Source: JBMOPD01 sp049323615 (GTDB taxonomy: Bacteria > Bacillota > Desulfotomaculia > Desulfotomaculales > Desulfocucumaceae). From it: a stretch of 64,000 nt of DNA. The notes under the pieces are model-generated. The model worked only from the letters and a program-made list of their open reading frames with translations. It searched no databases and had not been told where the DNA came from. Within the stretch, counting starts at the first letter, position 1; each line of letters begins with the position of its first letter. The position numbers were made by a program, and so were the translations under genes. The stretch covers positions 8,516 through 72,515 of the forward strand of contig JBMOPD010000024.1 of the NCBI GenBank assembly GCA_049323615.1. The letters are read 5' to 3'. Positions 16,612 to 25,467 of this stretch are shown here, piece after piece.

Positions 16612-17496
16612 ATGAAATCGAAAATTAAGGCATTCATTTATTTAATATCCATCAGTATTTTAATTTTTGGCTTTGCCGGAACTGCCTGTGCCGGCAACTA
16701 TTCATATTTTGCAGGGCAAGCATATTCATACTATAAACTGTGGAGCTACACTGTATCCAATATAAATATTGTCGGGTTTAACATCTCTCAGGGCTTCTCG
16801 CAGCAAGTGGCAGCCAACGTGTCAATGACGTGGAAAAGTGGTAGTGGTGGTGGATGGTATGATATTTATTTGAACTATACATTGCCGGATGACGGATCTA
16901 CATGGAAGATAACAGGCGGCATCACTTTATATGGTGCAGAAAGTTCTTATTTCTTCTATAAAGTTGATACGACACAAACTACACCCGGAACATTTACCGG
17001 GATTTCAATAGGCCAGGCTGTAAATGCTGCGAATTCTGCAAAAATATCTGCGGATGCAGCCAATATAAATGCGCTTGGAGCATGCAACGCTGTATCCGAT
17101 ACCAATGGGAACACAATTACTGCAGTCAGGGATAACAGCGGAACTGTGCTGGACGCGGCACGTACGGCAAATACAAAGCTTGACAGCCTCCATATGATCG
17201 TAACCAGTATACAAAGCAATATCGGGGCTGATATTACACCGCCTGTTGTTAAATTAAGAACCGTTTCCGGCGCCATGGCTACCAGTGGAGATTCAATTTT
17301 TGCAGTATTGGATGTATCAGACAATGTTAGCACTATTTTCACATACAGCTTAGATGCGCTAACGTATTCGCCTGTTCCTTTCAATAAGATAATATCACTC
17401 CCGCTTAATAGTTACGGTAATAACGTAATATCTGTTTGGGTAAAGGATGAGGCAGGCAACGTGGGAACAGCATCTATTACAGTAAGAAAATTGTAA
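16612..17496 (+). CDS. Secreted protein A with shared C-terminal module
   Basis: A 294-residue exported protein with a signal peptide ending ...GFAGTACA. An aromatic and Ser/Gly-rich N-terminal domain is followed by a helical or coiled-coil stretch (about 145-205). A C-terminal module of about 80 residues begins RTVSGAMATSGDSIFAVLD and ends VWVKDEAGNVGTASITVRKL. That module recurs almost unchanged in the next gene. Base composition is more AT-rich than in the pilus genes. No family is recognised; a surface or pilus-tip adhesin-like role is an inference from its place. Confidence 0.65.
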   Translation: MKSKIKAFIYLISISILIFGFAGTACAGNYSYFAGQAYSYYKLWSYTVSNINIVGFNISQGFSQQVAANVSMTWKSGSGGGWYDIYLNYTLPDDGSTWKITGGITLYGAESSYFFYKVDTTQTTPGTFTGISIGQAVNAANSAKISADAANINALGACNAVSDTNGNTITAVRDNSGTVLDAARTANTKLDSLHMIVTSIQSNIGADITPPVVKLRTVSGAMATSGDSIFAVLDVSDNVSTIFTYSLDALTYSPVPFNKIISLPLNSYGNNVISVWVKDEAGNVGTASITVRKL

Positions 17497-17542
17497 CAAT
17501 CATTGGCTTTTAGCTCTGATTATTTAAAACGGGAGGTATAAA

Positions 17543-18460
17543 ATGATTAAGAGATTTTTTTTGAAATCAATGGTGTGCCTGGCAGCAGTTTTTGTTGCTG
17601 TTAATTCACTCATTCCGGCGCATGCTGCTATGCGTCCTTTTAATTTTTTGATTGTAGCCGAGGGAGTCCTTCTGAGCAGAAACCAAAGTTATTATTTTAC
17701 GGTTCCTGCTGTTACCCCGGCAAGTTTTCTATACGTAACGGCCAATTTTACAAATACAGGAACTGCATCTTCTGATTTGGAGATATATGACGCAGATACA
17801 AATGCACTTTTGGGTGAAATGCGGTTTTATAACGGGTCCCCTGTAACAAGATCCATGGCGATATCCGGTACACATCAAAACTTTTATGTGGTACAAAAGA
17901 AGATTTCCAGAGATATTTATATAAGAAACGCATTTGCAGTCACCAATTCGGATGTTCCCTATCAAGCAGATACTGATGCGATAAAAGGATATGTAAATAA
18001 TGGTTATGGAAGCACCGTAACTGCCGTAAGAGATTCCGGAGGAACGGTTCTTAATGAAGCCCGCCAGGCGAAAACAAGCGCCCTTGATGCATACAATGAA
18101 GCCCGCACTGTTAATACAAAAGTGGATAACGTCTTAAATTCGGTAAATAACATAAGCTCAACGGTATCAAATATTCAGAACAATTTAGGCAGCGACGCTG
18201 CACCGCCCATGGTAAAAACAAGGACTGTTTCCGGGGCCATGGCAACAAGTGGTAACTCTATACAGGCTGTGCTGGACGTTTCTGACAATTGCGCCACCCA
18301 ATTTACATACAGCCTTGATGGAACAACATACCAGCCTTTGGCTCCCGATGGGGTGATACTTCTCCCGGTAACAAATCAAGGGGCCAATCTTTTTGTTATC
18401 TGGGTAAAAGACGAGGCGGGAAATAGCGGTAGAACCTCTATTACTATAAGAAAACTGTAA
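17543..18460 (+). CDS. Secreted protein B, paralogue of A at the C-terminus
   Basis: A 305-residue exported protein with a signal peptide ending ...NSLIPAHA. Its N-terminal domain (about 30-140) is unrelated by eye to that of protein A and is beta-rich. A coiled-coil region (NTKVDNVLNSVNNISSTVSN) and the shared module (RTVSGAMATSGNSIQAVLD to DEAGNSGRTSITIRKL) follow. The start is ATG 17543 after GGGAGG. Constant C-termini with different N-termini suggest interchangeable heads on one anchor. Confidence 0.65.
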   Translation: MIKRFFLKSMVCLAAVFVAVNSLIPAHAAMRPFNFLIVAEGVLLSRNQSYYFTVPAVTPASFLYVTANFTNTGTASSDLEIYDADTNALLGEMRFYNGSPVTRSMAISGTHQNFYVVQKKISRDIYIRNAFAVTNSDVPYQADTDAIKGYVNNGYGSTVTAVRDSGGTVLNEARQAKTSALDAYNEARTVNTKVDNVLNSVNNISSTVSNIQNNLGSDAAPPMVKTRTVSGAMATSGNSIQAVLDVSDNCATQFTYSLDGTTYQPLAPDGVILLPVTNQGANLFVIWVKDEAGNSGRTSITIRKL

Positions 18461-18492
18461 AATAAACCCTATTTGATAAGGGGGAATTTTTT

Positions 18493-19251
18493 TTGCGGAT
18501 TGTCTTTATTTTTTTGGTGTGTTTAGTGTTTGCCGGGTGCGGTTCAAGCAACAGAAGTACCGGTTTTACCGGTATAGAAAGGGAAGTATTTCCGGTGGTT
18601 GAAACCTACCTGGACAACGCAGCAAGTGGAAACTGGAATGAGGTCTTTGAAACATTATCCGGAGAAGCCCTGGCAGAAGCAAGGGCCAACTCCGGAAGGG
18701 CCAAGGCGGGGGAAAAAATAATCTCCAAAGACCTGAAATTAACCCCGGTTTGCCAGGATATTATTGAGGTGTCCGCAGACTTTACCAAAAGCTCAGGTGG
18801 GGGATTTGACCGGCTGGCATACAGTTTCAGATTAAAGAAAACTGGTGACCGCTGGCTGATATATAAAACTTCTTATAGTAATTATCATCACGGAGAACTT
18901 AAGCCGGGGCAGTTCCCTTCAGAAGGCGCAAGTATTGTAAAAACATACCTGGAATTGCCCTTTATGCAAAAACGCAACAGCAATAAAAAATTCCTGGCCG
19001 GCAAACTCCTTGAAGAATCTGAAAAGGCAAAGATGTTGCCGGTTGACTCAAAAATAGTATATGAACAAGAAAAAATTGTAACCAGGGTCAAGGGACTGGA
19101 GTGCCTGGGCACGTCAGATGATTTTGCAGTGGTGAAGGTGAACTATGAAGTCATAAGGGGCAACGTCCCACAGACAATGGAAGCGCTGGCCGACATAATT
19201 AATGTCAACGGGGCATGGAAAATTTGCAGGATGGACATATCACAACTTTAA
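18493..19251 (+). CDS. Lipoprotein of unknown function
   Basis: A 252-residue protein with lipobox VFAGC (Cys 16), so it is predicted to be membrane-anchored outside the cell. Two repeats of an NTF2-like or DUF4878-like layout (VVETYLDNAASGNWNEVFETL and later a similar block) are suggested by pattern only. The start is TTG 18493 after AAGGGGGAA. It sits between secreted-protein genes at the end of the pilus locus. Confidence 0.6.
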   Translation: MRIVFIFLVCLVFAGCGSSNRSTGFTGIEREVFPVVETYLDNAASGNWNEVFETLSGEALAEARANSGRAKAGEKIISKDLKLTPVCQDIIEVSADFTKSSGGGFDRLAYSFRLKKTGDRWLIYKTSYSNYHHGELKPGQFPSEGASIVKTYLELPFMQKRNSNKKFLAGKLLEESEKAKMLPVDSKIVYEQEKIVTRVKGLECLGTSDDFAVVKVNYEVIRGNVPQTMEALADIINVNGAWKICRMDISQL

Positions 19252-19291
19252 GCTTTTGTTGATTAAACAAAAAGGGGGTGCCGGGTCCATC

Positions 19292-20965
19292 TTGAAAAAG
19301 ATATTGTTTTTGATTGTTGTCCTCACATTTTTAACACCACTAAGTGTTCCGGCGCACGCCGAAATCATACTGGACGACGGTTTTATCGATAAAAGCCGGG
19401 TGGACCCGGCCAAAACCACAGCCCGGGTAGATACTGAAAATCATTGTGTATTGCTGCCCCGGCAGTCATTATCAAGCGCTGTAAGCGTTATGGAAAATGG
19501 TATCGGTTATGCCACAGCGTCAAAAGATGGAGTGACGCTTTACGAATATGACGATGCAGCCGGCACTATGGCAGCTAACTCTGCTTACTCATGTCCATGG
19601 GTCACGGATGCCACAGGGGTGTCGATCCGCCAGGACAACCTGAATGTTTGGGCTATCACGTCAGACAGCGTTGCTTGTTATAGATTTAACGGCGCCGGCA
19701 TGAGTAACGATCCGGCCTTAAAAACTACCGGACTGATTAACGTTCTTTCGGTGGCTGCCTTTAAATCAAAGGACTCGGCATTGCTACTGCAAAGTGATGG
19801 AAATAAAGCTAAAATAACAAGATATGATGCCGGGGCCAACCTGAACCCCGCCCTGGTTTTTACCCCGGACATAGAAAATCCGGTTTCTGTTTCTATGGTC
19901 AGTGACTCCCCGGATTTCAGGTTGTTCACAAAAACCGCGGTCTATTATTTTATGTATGATGATGCCGGGAGTACTTACATTGAGGACCCGGCCAAAAGGA
20001 TATCCGGGTTGGCGGAAGTAATTTCCGGGAGTAGTGATGACATGGGAAATTCAATTCTAACAAACGCCGGTTTGGGATATTACATTAATAACGATACCGG
20101 GGGCGCCTCAAGGGTTGATGTATACAGCCCGGGCCCGGCTAATAAGCCGGTGGCCGTATCATTAAAGCCGGGTACATATGAGCAGATATTTGTCGATGAA
20201 GACGGCAACGTGCAGTGGTGGACATATGATGATGCGGCAAGTGGCATGGCCAGGGTACCAGGCCTGGAGGTTTCAGGCCTCAACCTGAACAGGGGATATG
20301 CTCATCCGGGAGAATACTATTCAGTTGTTTTAAACACGGCTGTATCCTATGACGCGGCTTACCTTACTGTTGCTGAGGATAAACCTGCCGGCACGTCAAT
20401 CAGTTACTCCGTGTCTTCGGACGGCGGGGGATCATTTGTGCCCATCATTGCCGGCAGTTGGACGGCCGTGCCAAGGGGTAGAAATTTTGTCTTGAAGGCA
20501 GTACTGGACACCAGCGACCCGCAGCAGACGCCCAAACTACTGCATGTAACCCTGGAGGCTGATGAAGACTACATTCTTGAAGGCAACATACTTCCTTACC
20601 CGGCGGAACGGGGAAGAAACGTGACCATATCAGCCAGGGCGGTCAGGCTTACAACCGGCGCCCCGGCGATGCTGGACTCATGCACTGCGAGGTACCCCCT
20701 GGAAACGAAAAAAAACGGGGAACCGGCCCTGGCCGACGGTCAGCTTCCTGTTGACGCAGCAATGGTTTATAATGCGGCTTCAGGTTTTTGGGAGCACACC
20801 TTCACTGTGCCGGAGAAGACGGCCGGCGGCCGGTGGCCGGACGACGGGGCTTACCTGGCAAGTATAACCGGTGTGTCGGGAGCCGCGCAAAAACAGATAA
20901 CTCTTGATTTGGAGGTAAAGGGTAATATACTGAGAAGACTGATTATTCGGACTATAAACTGGTAA
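19292..20965 (+). CDS. Large secreted protein of unknown function
   Basis: A 557-residue exported protein with a signal peptide (KKILFLIVVLTFLTPLSVPAHA). The body has repeating beta-propeller-like units of about 45 residues with the recurring words YEYDDAAG, YDDAGSTY and YDDAASGMARV, then a domain resembling fibronectin/Ig folds near the C-terminus. TTG 19292 after AAAGGGGGTG is chosen; the in-frame region before it overlaps the lipoprotein gene. No enzymatic motif is seen. Confidence 0.6.
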   Translation: MKKILFLIVVLTFLTPLSVPAHAEIILDDGFIDKSRVDPAKTTARVDTENHCVLLPRQSLSSAVSVMENGIGYATASKDGVTLYEYDDAAGTMAANSAYSCPWVTDATGVSIRQDNLNVWAITSDSVACYRFNGAGMSNDPALKTTGLINVLSVAAFKSKDSALLLQSDGNKAKITRYDAGANLNPALVFTPDIENPVSVSMVSDSPDFRLFTKTAVYYFMYDDAGSTYIEDPAKRISGLAEVISGSSDDMGNSILTNAGLGYYINNDTGGASRVDVYSPGPANKPVAVSLKPGTYEQIFVDEDGNVQWWTYDDAASGMARVPGLEVSGLNLNRGYAHPGEYYSVVLNTAVSYDAAYLTVAEDKPAGTSISYSVSSDGGGSFVPIIAGSWTAVPRGRNFVLKAVLDTSDPQQTPKLLHVTLEADEDYILEGNILPYPAERGRNVTISARAVRLTTGAPAMLDSCTARYPLETKKNGEPALADGQLPVDAAMVYNAASGFWEHTFTVPEKTAGGRWPDDGAYLASITGVSGAAQKQITLDLEVKGNILRRLIIRTINW

Positions 20966-21027
20966 AAGAGCAGTTAGCGATAAGCCATAAGCTGTTAGCT
21001 TTAAGTGAAGTGTAACGGCTGACTGCT

Positions 21028-21864
21028 TTATTGCTTTTTCACCAGTTCTTCAGACAGTTCTTTTAATTCTGCGGTTATTCCGTCAAGTTCAGTGATAAAC
21101 CCCATGACATCCTGCGATGAGGCAGCCTGTTCCTCTGAAACGGCGGATACCTCAGAAATTTGATTGGCCATGCTTTCAATGTGGCCTTTCATTACGTCAA
21201 TTATTCCTTTTATATCCTTTACAGATGTATTGGTGCGGCTGGCCAGCTTGCGGATTTCTTCCGCCACGACGTTGAAGCCCCGCCCCTGATCCCCGGCCCT
21301 TGCCGCTTCAATGGCCGCATTGAGGCCCAGCAGGTGTGTTTGGGACGATACCTCGTTGATCAACTGCAGTATTCCGTCGGTATTGTTTACGTCATTGAGC
21401 ATTTGCTGGGTGTTGGAGTTAATGGTTTGCACTGTTGAGGCCAGCTCTTGCGCCGAGGCCGACAGGTTTGTCGTATATGATGATATCTGGCTTACGGCGG
21501 CCACCATCTTTTCCGCCATGTTTTTCATTTTTTCTGCCCGCGTTATCGGCAGCCAGAACCCCAGGGTGCCTACAATATTGTTTGACCCGTCCTTTATACA
21601 GGTAACCTTGCCCATGTATGGAATTCCGTATAGTTCACTCCCGGCCGTGGCAACCACGCGTTTACCGGATTCAAGGCAGCGGTGGGTAAGGGTTCCCGGC
21701 TTTATCGGTTCTCCCGCCTGGATTTTGTGATCCAGTTCTATTCCCGGAACGTAGTAAAGAAACCTTTCGGTATCGCTGACTGTTACGGCATAATCCTCCC
21801 CCATTACCTCTTTTAACACCGGCGCCATGTCAACATATCTCTGTATATAGCCATTATCACCCAC
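21028..21864 (-). CDS. Soluble methyl-accepting chemotaxis-type transducer
   Basis: A 278-residue protein with no membrane helix. The N-terminal 120 residues form a sensory domain (PAS- or GAF-like, with GTLGFWLPI), followed by a short coiled-coil transducer whose hairpin tip reads EVSSQTHLLGLNAAIEAARA, the CheW/CheA-contacting core of MCPs. A cytoplasmic signal is implied. The start is GTG 21864 after AGGGAGGG. It is convergent with the pilus locus and could link pilus or motility behaviour to a metabolite, but no che genes are nearby. Confidence 0.85.
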   Translation of the reverse strand: MGDNGYIQRYVDMAPVLKEVMGEDYAVTVSDTERFLYYVPGIELDHKIQAGEPIKPGTLTHRCLESGKRVVATAGSELYGIPYMGKVTCIKDGSNNIVGTLGFWLPITRAEKMKNMAEKMVAAVSQISSYTTNLSASAQELASTVQTINSNTQQMLNDVNNTDGILQLINEVSSQTHLLGLNAAIEAARAGDQGRGFNVVAEEIRKLASRTNTSVKDIKGIIDVMKGHIESMANQISEVSAVSEEQAASSQDVMGFITELDGITAELKELSEELVKKQ

Positions 21865-21962
21865 CTGTAATCCCTCCCTAAAGGAATGTTAATCTATCTA
21901 TTATTAAACAATAATTAGCAATATCCTCCAAAAAATAGTTTTTATTTTCAAAAATCACTTTA

Positions 21963-23006
21963 CTATCCCAGGGGATTAACGCCCAACTCTTTGGCCAGTT
22001 TATTCAGGTCACCCAGAAGCTCGCCGGAAACCGGGATGCCTTCCCGGGAGCGTTTTTGGGCCGTATTGAAACGCCTTTCACCGGGAACAAATATTTCTTT
22101 TACCCCCTCGGCTTTCGGGGTGGCCTTGATCTCCTGCAGCATGTTTTCCAGCCTGGGGGTATAGGTGGACGCGGGCATAAGCTTGCTGATGTCGATAGCC
22201 AGGAAAAAGTGTCCGACATTGGCCGGATCTGTTTTGTCATCATAAATCCAGCCAATCTGGGGCCCGTAGGCGGCCCCGCTGATAATGCCGGCGAAAATTT
22301 CAACCGCCAGGGCCAGGGCGTAGCCTTTGGGGCCACCCATGGGCAGCATGGTCCCCCCGTTGAGGACCGCCTTGGGATCGGTGGTGGGCCTGCCCTCGCT
22401 GTCAAGGGCCCAGCCCTCGGGAATAGGCCTGCTTTCCTTGGCCGCCAGTATAACATTGCCCCGGGCCACGCCGCTGGAGGACATGTCTACCACCACCGGC
22501 TGTTCCTTGCCGGGGAAGGCGAAGGCAATGGGGTTGGTGCCGAAATAAGCTTTTTTGCCTCCCCAGGGCGGAATGCCCGAAGGTGTATTGGTAAAGGCCA
22601 TCCCAACCATGCCGCTGGCGCTGGCCATCTTGCAGTAATAGGATGACGGTCCGTAATGGTTGCTGTGTTTAACAGCCACAGCGCCCGTACCTGTTTCTTC
22701 GGCCAGCTTGATGGCCACCTGCATGGAGCGTACAGCCACCAGTTGTCCCAGCCCGTTGTCGCCGTCCACGCTGGCCAGGGCCGGTGCGGTGCGGTCCACT
22801 TTTATATTGGGTTGGGCGTTAATGCGGCCCCTCCGGATGGCGGTCAGGTAGATGGGCAGGCGGCTTATTCCATGGGTATCTATACCTTCCAGGCTGGTGT
22901 CCACCAGTACGTCCGTCACAATGGACGCTTCTTCTGCCGGGACACCTGCCGCCTGTAAAAGGTTTTGGCAGAATTGGAAGACTTTTTGGGACGGAAACAG
23001 CGGCAT
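21963..23006 (-). CDS. comC: Ldh_2-family oxidoreductase, probable (R)-sulfolactate dehydrogenase
   Basis: A 347-residue NAD(P)-dependent malate/L-lactate dehydrogenase-type (LDH2/YlbC fold) enzyme. Family motifs are DTHGISRLPIY (about 43-53), KHSNHYG with the presumed catalytic His 117, and GGPKGYALALAVEI. The ComC member of this family interconverts (R)-sulfolactate and sulfopyruvate. That assignment rests on context: it is the second gene of an operon with a SerA-like dehydrogenase, and suyAB lies in the same region. ATG 23006 has AGGGAGTG; an upstream extension of 28 residues is not protein-like. Alternatives are malate, lactate or ureidoglycolate dehydrogenase. Confidence 0.7.
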   Translation of the reverse strand: MPLFPSQKVFQFCQNLLQAAGVPAEEASIVTDVLVDTSLEGIDTHGISRLPIYLTAIRRGRINAQPNIKVDRTAPALASVDGDNGLGQLVAVRSMQVAIKLAEETGTGAVAVKHSNHYGPSSYYCKMASASGMVGMAFTNTPSGIPPWGGKKAYFGTNPIAFAFPGKEQPVVVDMSSSGVARGNVILAAKESRPIPEGWALDSEGRPTTDPKAVLNGGTMLPMGGPKGYALALAVEIFAGIISGAAYGPQIGWIYDDKTDPANVGHFFLAIDISKLMPASTYTPRLENMLQEIKATPKAEGVKEIFVPGERRFNTAQKRSREGIPVSGELLGDLNKLAKELGVNPLG

Positions 23007-23071
23007 CAGTATCACTCCCTGTTTTGTGTAAAAAAACCTGTACCATTGCGGAAAAACAACTTGCGGGCAGA

Positions 23072-24013
23072 TTATCTCACGACGCAGCATGATGCTTGTC
23101 CGGTAAGCACTTTACCGACCTCCCGGGCCACCAGCACCGAGGTGCGTACCTGGGCTTCTTCAGTAAGGCCGGCGATATGGGGGGTCAGGATAATGTTGTC
23201 CAGTTCCAGCAGGGGTGATCCGGACGGCGGCTCCTCGGACATCACATCAATGGCAGCCCCGGCAATCCGTTTGGCCTTCAGGGCTTCATACAGGTCGGAC
23301 TCGTTGATGATCCCGCCCCGGGCGGTGTTTATAATGTAGGCGGTGGGTTTCATCAGGGACAGGCTTTCTTTATTGATAAGGTTGCGGGTACTGTCGTTTA
23401 AGGGCACGTGCAAACTTATAAAATCGGACCGGGTGAGCACCTGCTCCAGGCTGGCCATGGAAACGCCAAATTCGGTGATGGCTGTTTCATAAGGCGGCAA
23501 GAAGGGATCGTAGCCAATCAGGTTCATGCCAAAGGCCCTGGCCCGGGCGGCCAAACGGGAACCGATCTCGCCCACTCCTATAAGGCCGAGGGTTTTGCCG
23601 TGCAGTTCAGACAAGGTGAATTGCTTGCGGTTCCAGTTGCCTTTTTTTATATCCCCGGTAGCCCTGCCCAGTTGCCTGGAGAAGGCGAACATCGCTGCAA
23701 AAACATATTCCGCCACCGAAATGGCATTGGCGTTGCGGGCATACACCACTGCCACGCCTGACTGCCTGCAGGCGTTTATGTCTATGTTATCAAGGCCTAC
23801 ACCGAGACGTCCCACCACTTTCAGCCCGGGCGCCGCAGCTAAAAACTCCCTGGTTACCCTGGTTTGGTTTCTTACAATTACCGCATCGGCCGGGGCCACT
23901 GCCGGCAGCAGGTTTTCCGACCTCCAGAGACCGGGATCATAAACCACTTCGCCAAATTGGCGCAGGATCTCCAGGCCTTCTTCCCAAATCAATTCCGTTA
24001 CCACGATTTTCAA
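23072..24013 (-). CDS. slcC: D-2-hydroxyacid dehydrogenase, probable (S)-sulfolactate dehydrogenase
   Basis: A 313-residue SerA-type dehydrogenase. The NAD-binding GVGEIG lies at 146-151, and the catalytic Arg (NTARGGIIN), Glu (SEEPPSG) and His (LTPHIAG) are all present. It lacks the C-terminal ACT domain of biosynthetic SerA. In Chromohalobacter salexigens a SerA-like SlcC works with ComC as a two-enzyme sulfolactate racemase via sulfopyruvate, and the same pair is adjacent here. TTG 24013 with AGGAG is preferred over GTG 24022. The promoter and operator lie at 24064-24135. Confidence 0.72.
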   Translation of the reverse strand: MKIVVTELIWEEGLEILRQFGEVVYDPGLWRSENLLPAVAPADAVIVRNQTRVTREFLAAAPGLKVVGRLGVGLDNIDINACRQSGVAVVYARNANAISVAEYVFAAMFAFSRQLGRATGDIKKGNWNRKQFTLSELHGKTLGLIGVGEIGSRLAARARAFGMNLIGYDPFLPPYETAITEFGVSMASLEQVLTRSDFISLHVPLNDSTRNLINKESLSLMKPTAYIINTARGGIINESDLYEALKAKRIAGAAIDVMSEEPPSGSPLLELDNIILTPHIAGLTEEAQVRTSVLVAREVGKVLTGQASCCVVR

Positions 24014-24070
24014 TACAATCACTCCTGTTTTTTATGCTGTTTCCTATAGAGGGATATCATCATAGGTATG

Positions 24071-24123
24071 TGGTATGACCAATTTACATTACCATTCTAC
24101 CCTTCGGTGTAAAATGCTGTCAA
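24071..24123 (-). promoter_or_regulatory. slcC-comC promoter with GntR-type operator
   Basis: On the minus strand, TTGACA (24118-24123) and TAGAAT (24094-24099) are separated by 18 bases. The palindrome TGGTATGACCA (24071-24081) lies just past the expected start, where a bound repressor would block transcription. TGGT-N3-ACCA is the typical operator form for FadR-subfamily GntR proteins. The block is repeated upstream of the second Tct operon at 32391-32443. A plus-strand promoter for the GntR gene (TTGTAT 24144-24149, TAAAAT 24167-24172) faces away. Confidence 0.65.
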
Positions 24124-24212
24124 TCATTAATTTTATCCTCTTGTTGTATCAAAATTTTGCTTATGATAAAATAATTTGTTAGAATCAATTTACAAATTTT
24201 GGAGGTAAATAT

Positions 24213-24935
24213 ATGTATGATAAATTTCAGCCGGTGGTAACCGAAAATAAAAGCCGGTCGGAACGAATAGTTGCCCAGATAAAATCACTAATGCTTGAGG
24301 GAAAACTTAAACAGGGCGATAAACTGCCTCCCGAACGGGAACTGGCTGAAATTATGAATGTAAGCAGGACGTCAGTCCGGGAAGCGATAAAGACTCTTTC
24401 GGCCATGGGCCTGGTGGTAATCAGAAAGGGGCACGGGGTTTTCATCACCGAGGCCAACCTTGAGTCGGTCATAAACAGGATGGGAGACGCCCTGGTCATA
24501 AAGAAAGATGAAATTGAACAGCTTTTTGAGGTGCGCAAGGTGCTGGAAACCCAGGCGGCGGAATGGGCGGCCGGAAGGGCCACGGAGGAAGAAATTTTTT
24601 CTATAAACAAGCTGGTGCTGGAGGCCAAGGCGGCCTGTGAAAAACCCGATACCAGGGTAGAAGTAATGACCAACTATGACAGGGCATTTCACAACGCCGT
24701 CATCGAAGCGTCGCACAACAACATTCTGGCCATGCTGAACAACGGGCTGCTGGAAGCGCTTAACAAGGTAAGGGCCAAAACAATGAGGGTTCCGGGAAGG
24801 CTGGCCCAGTCCATTCTGGACCACGAAGAAATTGCCAAGGCAATTATGTCCAGGGACGGCAAGCGGGCCAGCGAAGCCATGTATTCCCATATAGAGAGTG
24901 TTGAAAAATCAATCAGGGATAATGAAATTGAGTAA
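24213..24935 (+). CDS. GntR/FadR-family regulator 1
   Basis: A 240-residue transcription factor: N-terminal winged helix (KLPPERELAEIMNVSRTSVR, with recognition helix RTSVREAIKTLSAMG) and a helical C-terminal FCD ligand domain with metal-type residues (FHNAVIEASHNN). FCD regulators usually sense organic acids; here sulfolactate, sulfopyruvate or a related acid is likely. It is divergent from slcC-comC and about 86% identical by eye to regulator 3 (32635-33357). ATG 24213 follows TTTTGGAGG. Confidence 0.9.
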   Translation: MYDKFQPVVTENKSRSERIVAQIKSLMLEGKLKQGDKLPPERELAEIMNVSRTSVREAIKTLSAMGLVVIRKGHGVFITEANLESVINRMGDALVIKKDEIEQLFEVRKVLETQAAEWAAGRATEEEIFSINKLVLEAKAACEKPDTRVEVMTNYDRAFHNAVIEASHNNILAMLNNGLLEALNKVRAKTMRVPGRLAQSILDHEEIAKAIMSRDGKRASEAMYSHIESVEKSIRDNEIE

Positions 24936-24967
24936 TAACCGTATCAGTGGTTTGGTTTTAAAGATAA

Positions 24968-25005
24968 ACAAGGCCGGATTGTCAGCACCCCGGCCTTGTT
25001 TTTTT
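24968..25005. terminator. Terminator between gntR1 and the TctB gene
   Basis: Arms ACAAGGCCGG (24968-24977) and CCGGCCTTGT (24990-24999) are followed by a T run. A-rich sequence on the other side could let it act for the convergent minus-strand operon too. Confidence 0.88.
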
Positions 25006-25020
25006 GCATGTATTAATTGT

Positions 25021-25467
25021 TTATCCTCCGAAGATTATGCCCTCCGGCAGGGGAACCAGGAAAACGTAATTGAACACGATGTAAAACCCGCCGCAAACTG
25101 CAACTGCCAGGAGTATAACTTTAAAGAAGTTTGGCTTTTCTCCTTTAATCCGGCTGAGGTACCAGAAAAAGAAGGCCATGAAAAGTATGCCGGAGACAAG
25201 AAAGCCGGTAAAAATCATCAGGGCCACATAAGCCACAATGCCAATGAACATAATGATGACATTTTTCGCCTCAATGCCGGCGAAGGGGCTTTCCTTTTTC
25301 CTTTGGATAATGCTGACTACCAGCTGGATTACGCTGAACATGGCCAGCATGGCGGCAATCACCCGGGGGAAGAAACTTCCCATTTCGGTGAGGTCACCGC
25401 TCATCTGCCAGAATGCAATGGCGATGAGCAAGAATGCCAGGGAAGAAATGGAGGTGGCGTTAAGCAA
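25021..25467 (-). CDS. Tripartite tricarboxylate transporter small subunit TctB (system 1)
   Basis: A 148-residue membrane protein with four predicted helices, the TctB layout. It forms the membrane complex with TctA. TTG 25467, 7 bases after GGGAGGGG, is preferred; it overlaps the TctA stop by 8 bases. It is last in the operon enolase-like gene, TctC, TctA, TctB. In known sulfolactate degraders an SlcHFG system of this family imports sulfolactate. Confidence 0.82.
   Translation of the reverse strand: MLNATSISSLAFLLIAIAFWQMSGDLTEMGSFFPRVIAAMLAMFSVIQLVVSIIQRKKESPFAGIEAKNVIIMFIGIVAYVALMIFTGFLVSGILFMAFFFWYLSRIKGEKPNFFKVILLAVAVCGGFYIVFNYVFLVPLPEGIIFGG

Noticed and set aside
20966..21000. Terminator after the last secreted-protein gene
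   Set aside because: The GCAGTTAGC/GCTGTTAGC words do not form a stable stem followed by a T run; they look like a decayed intergenic repeat.
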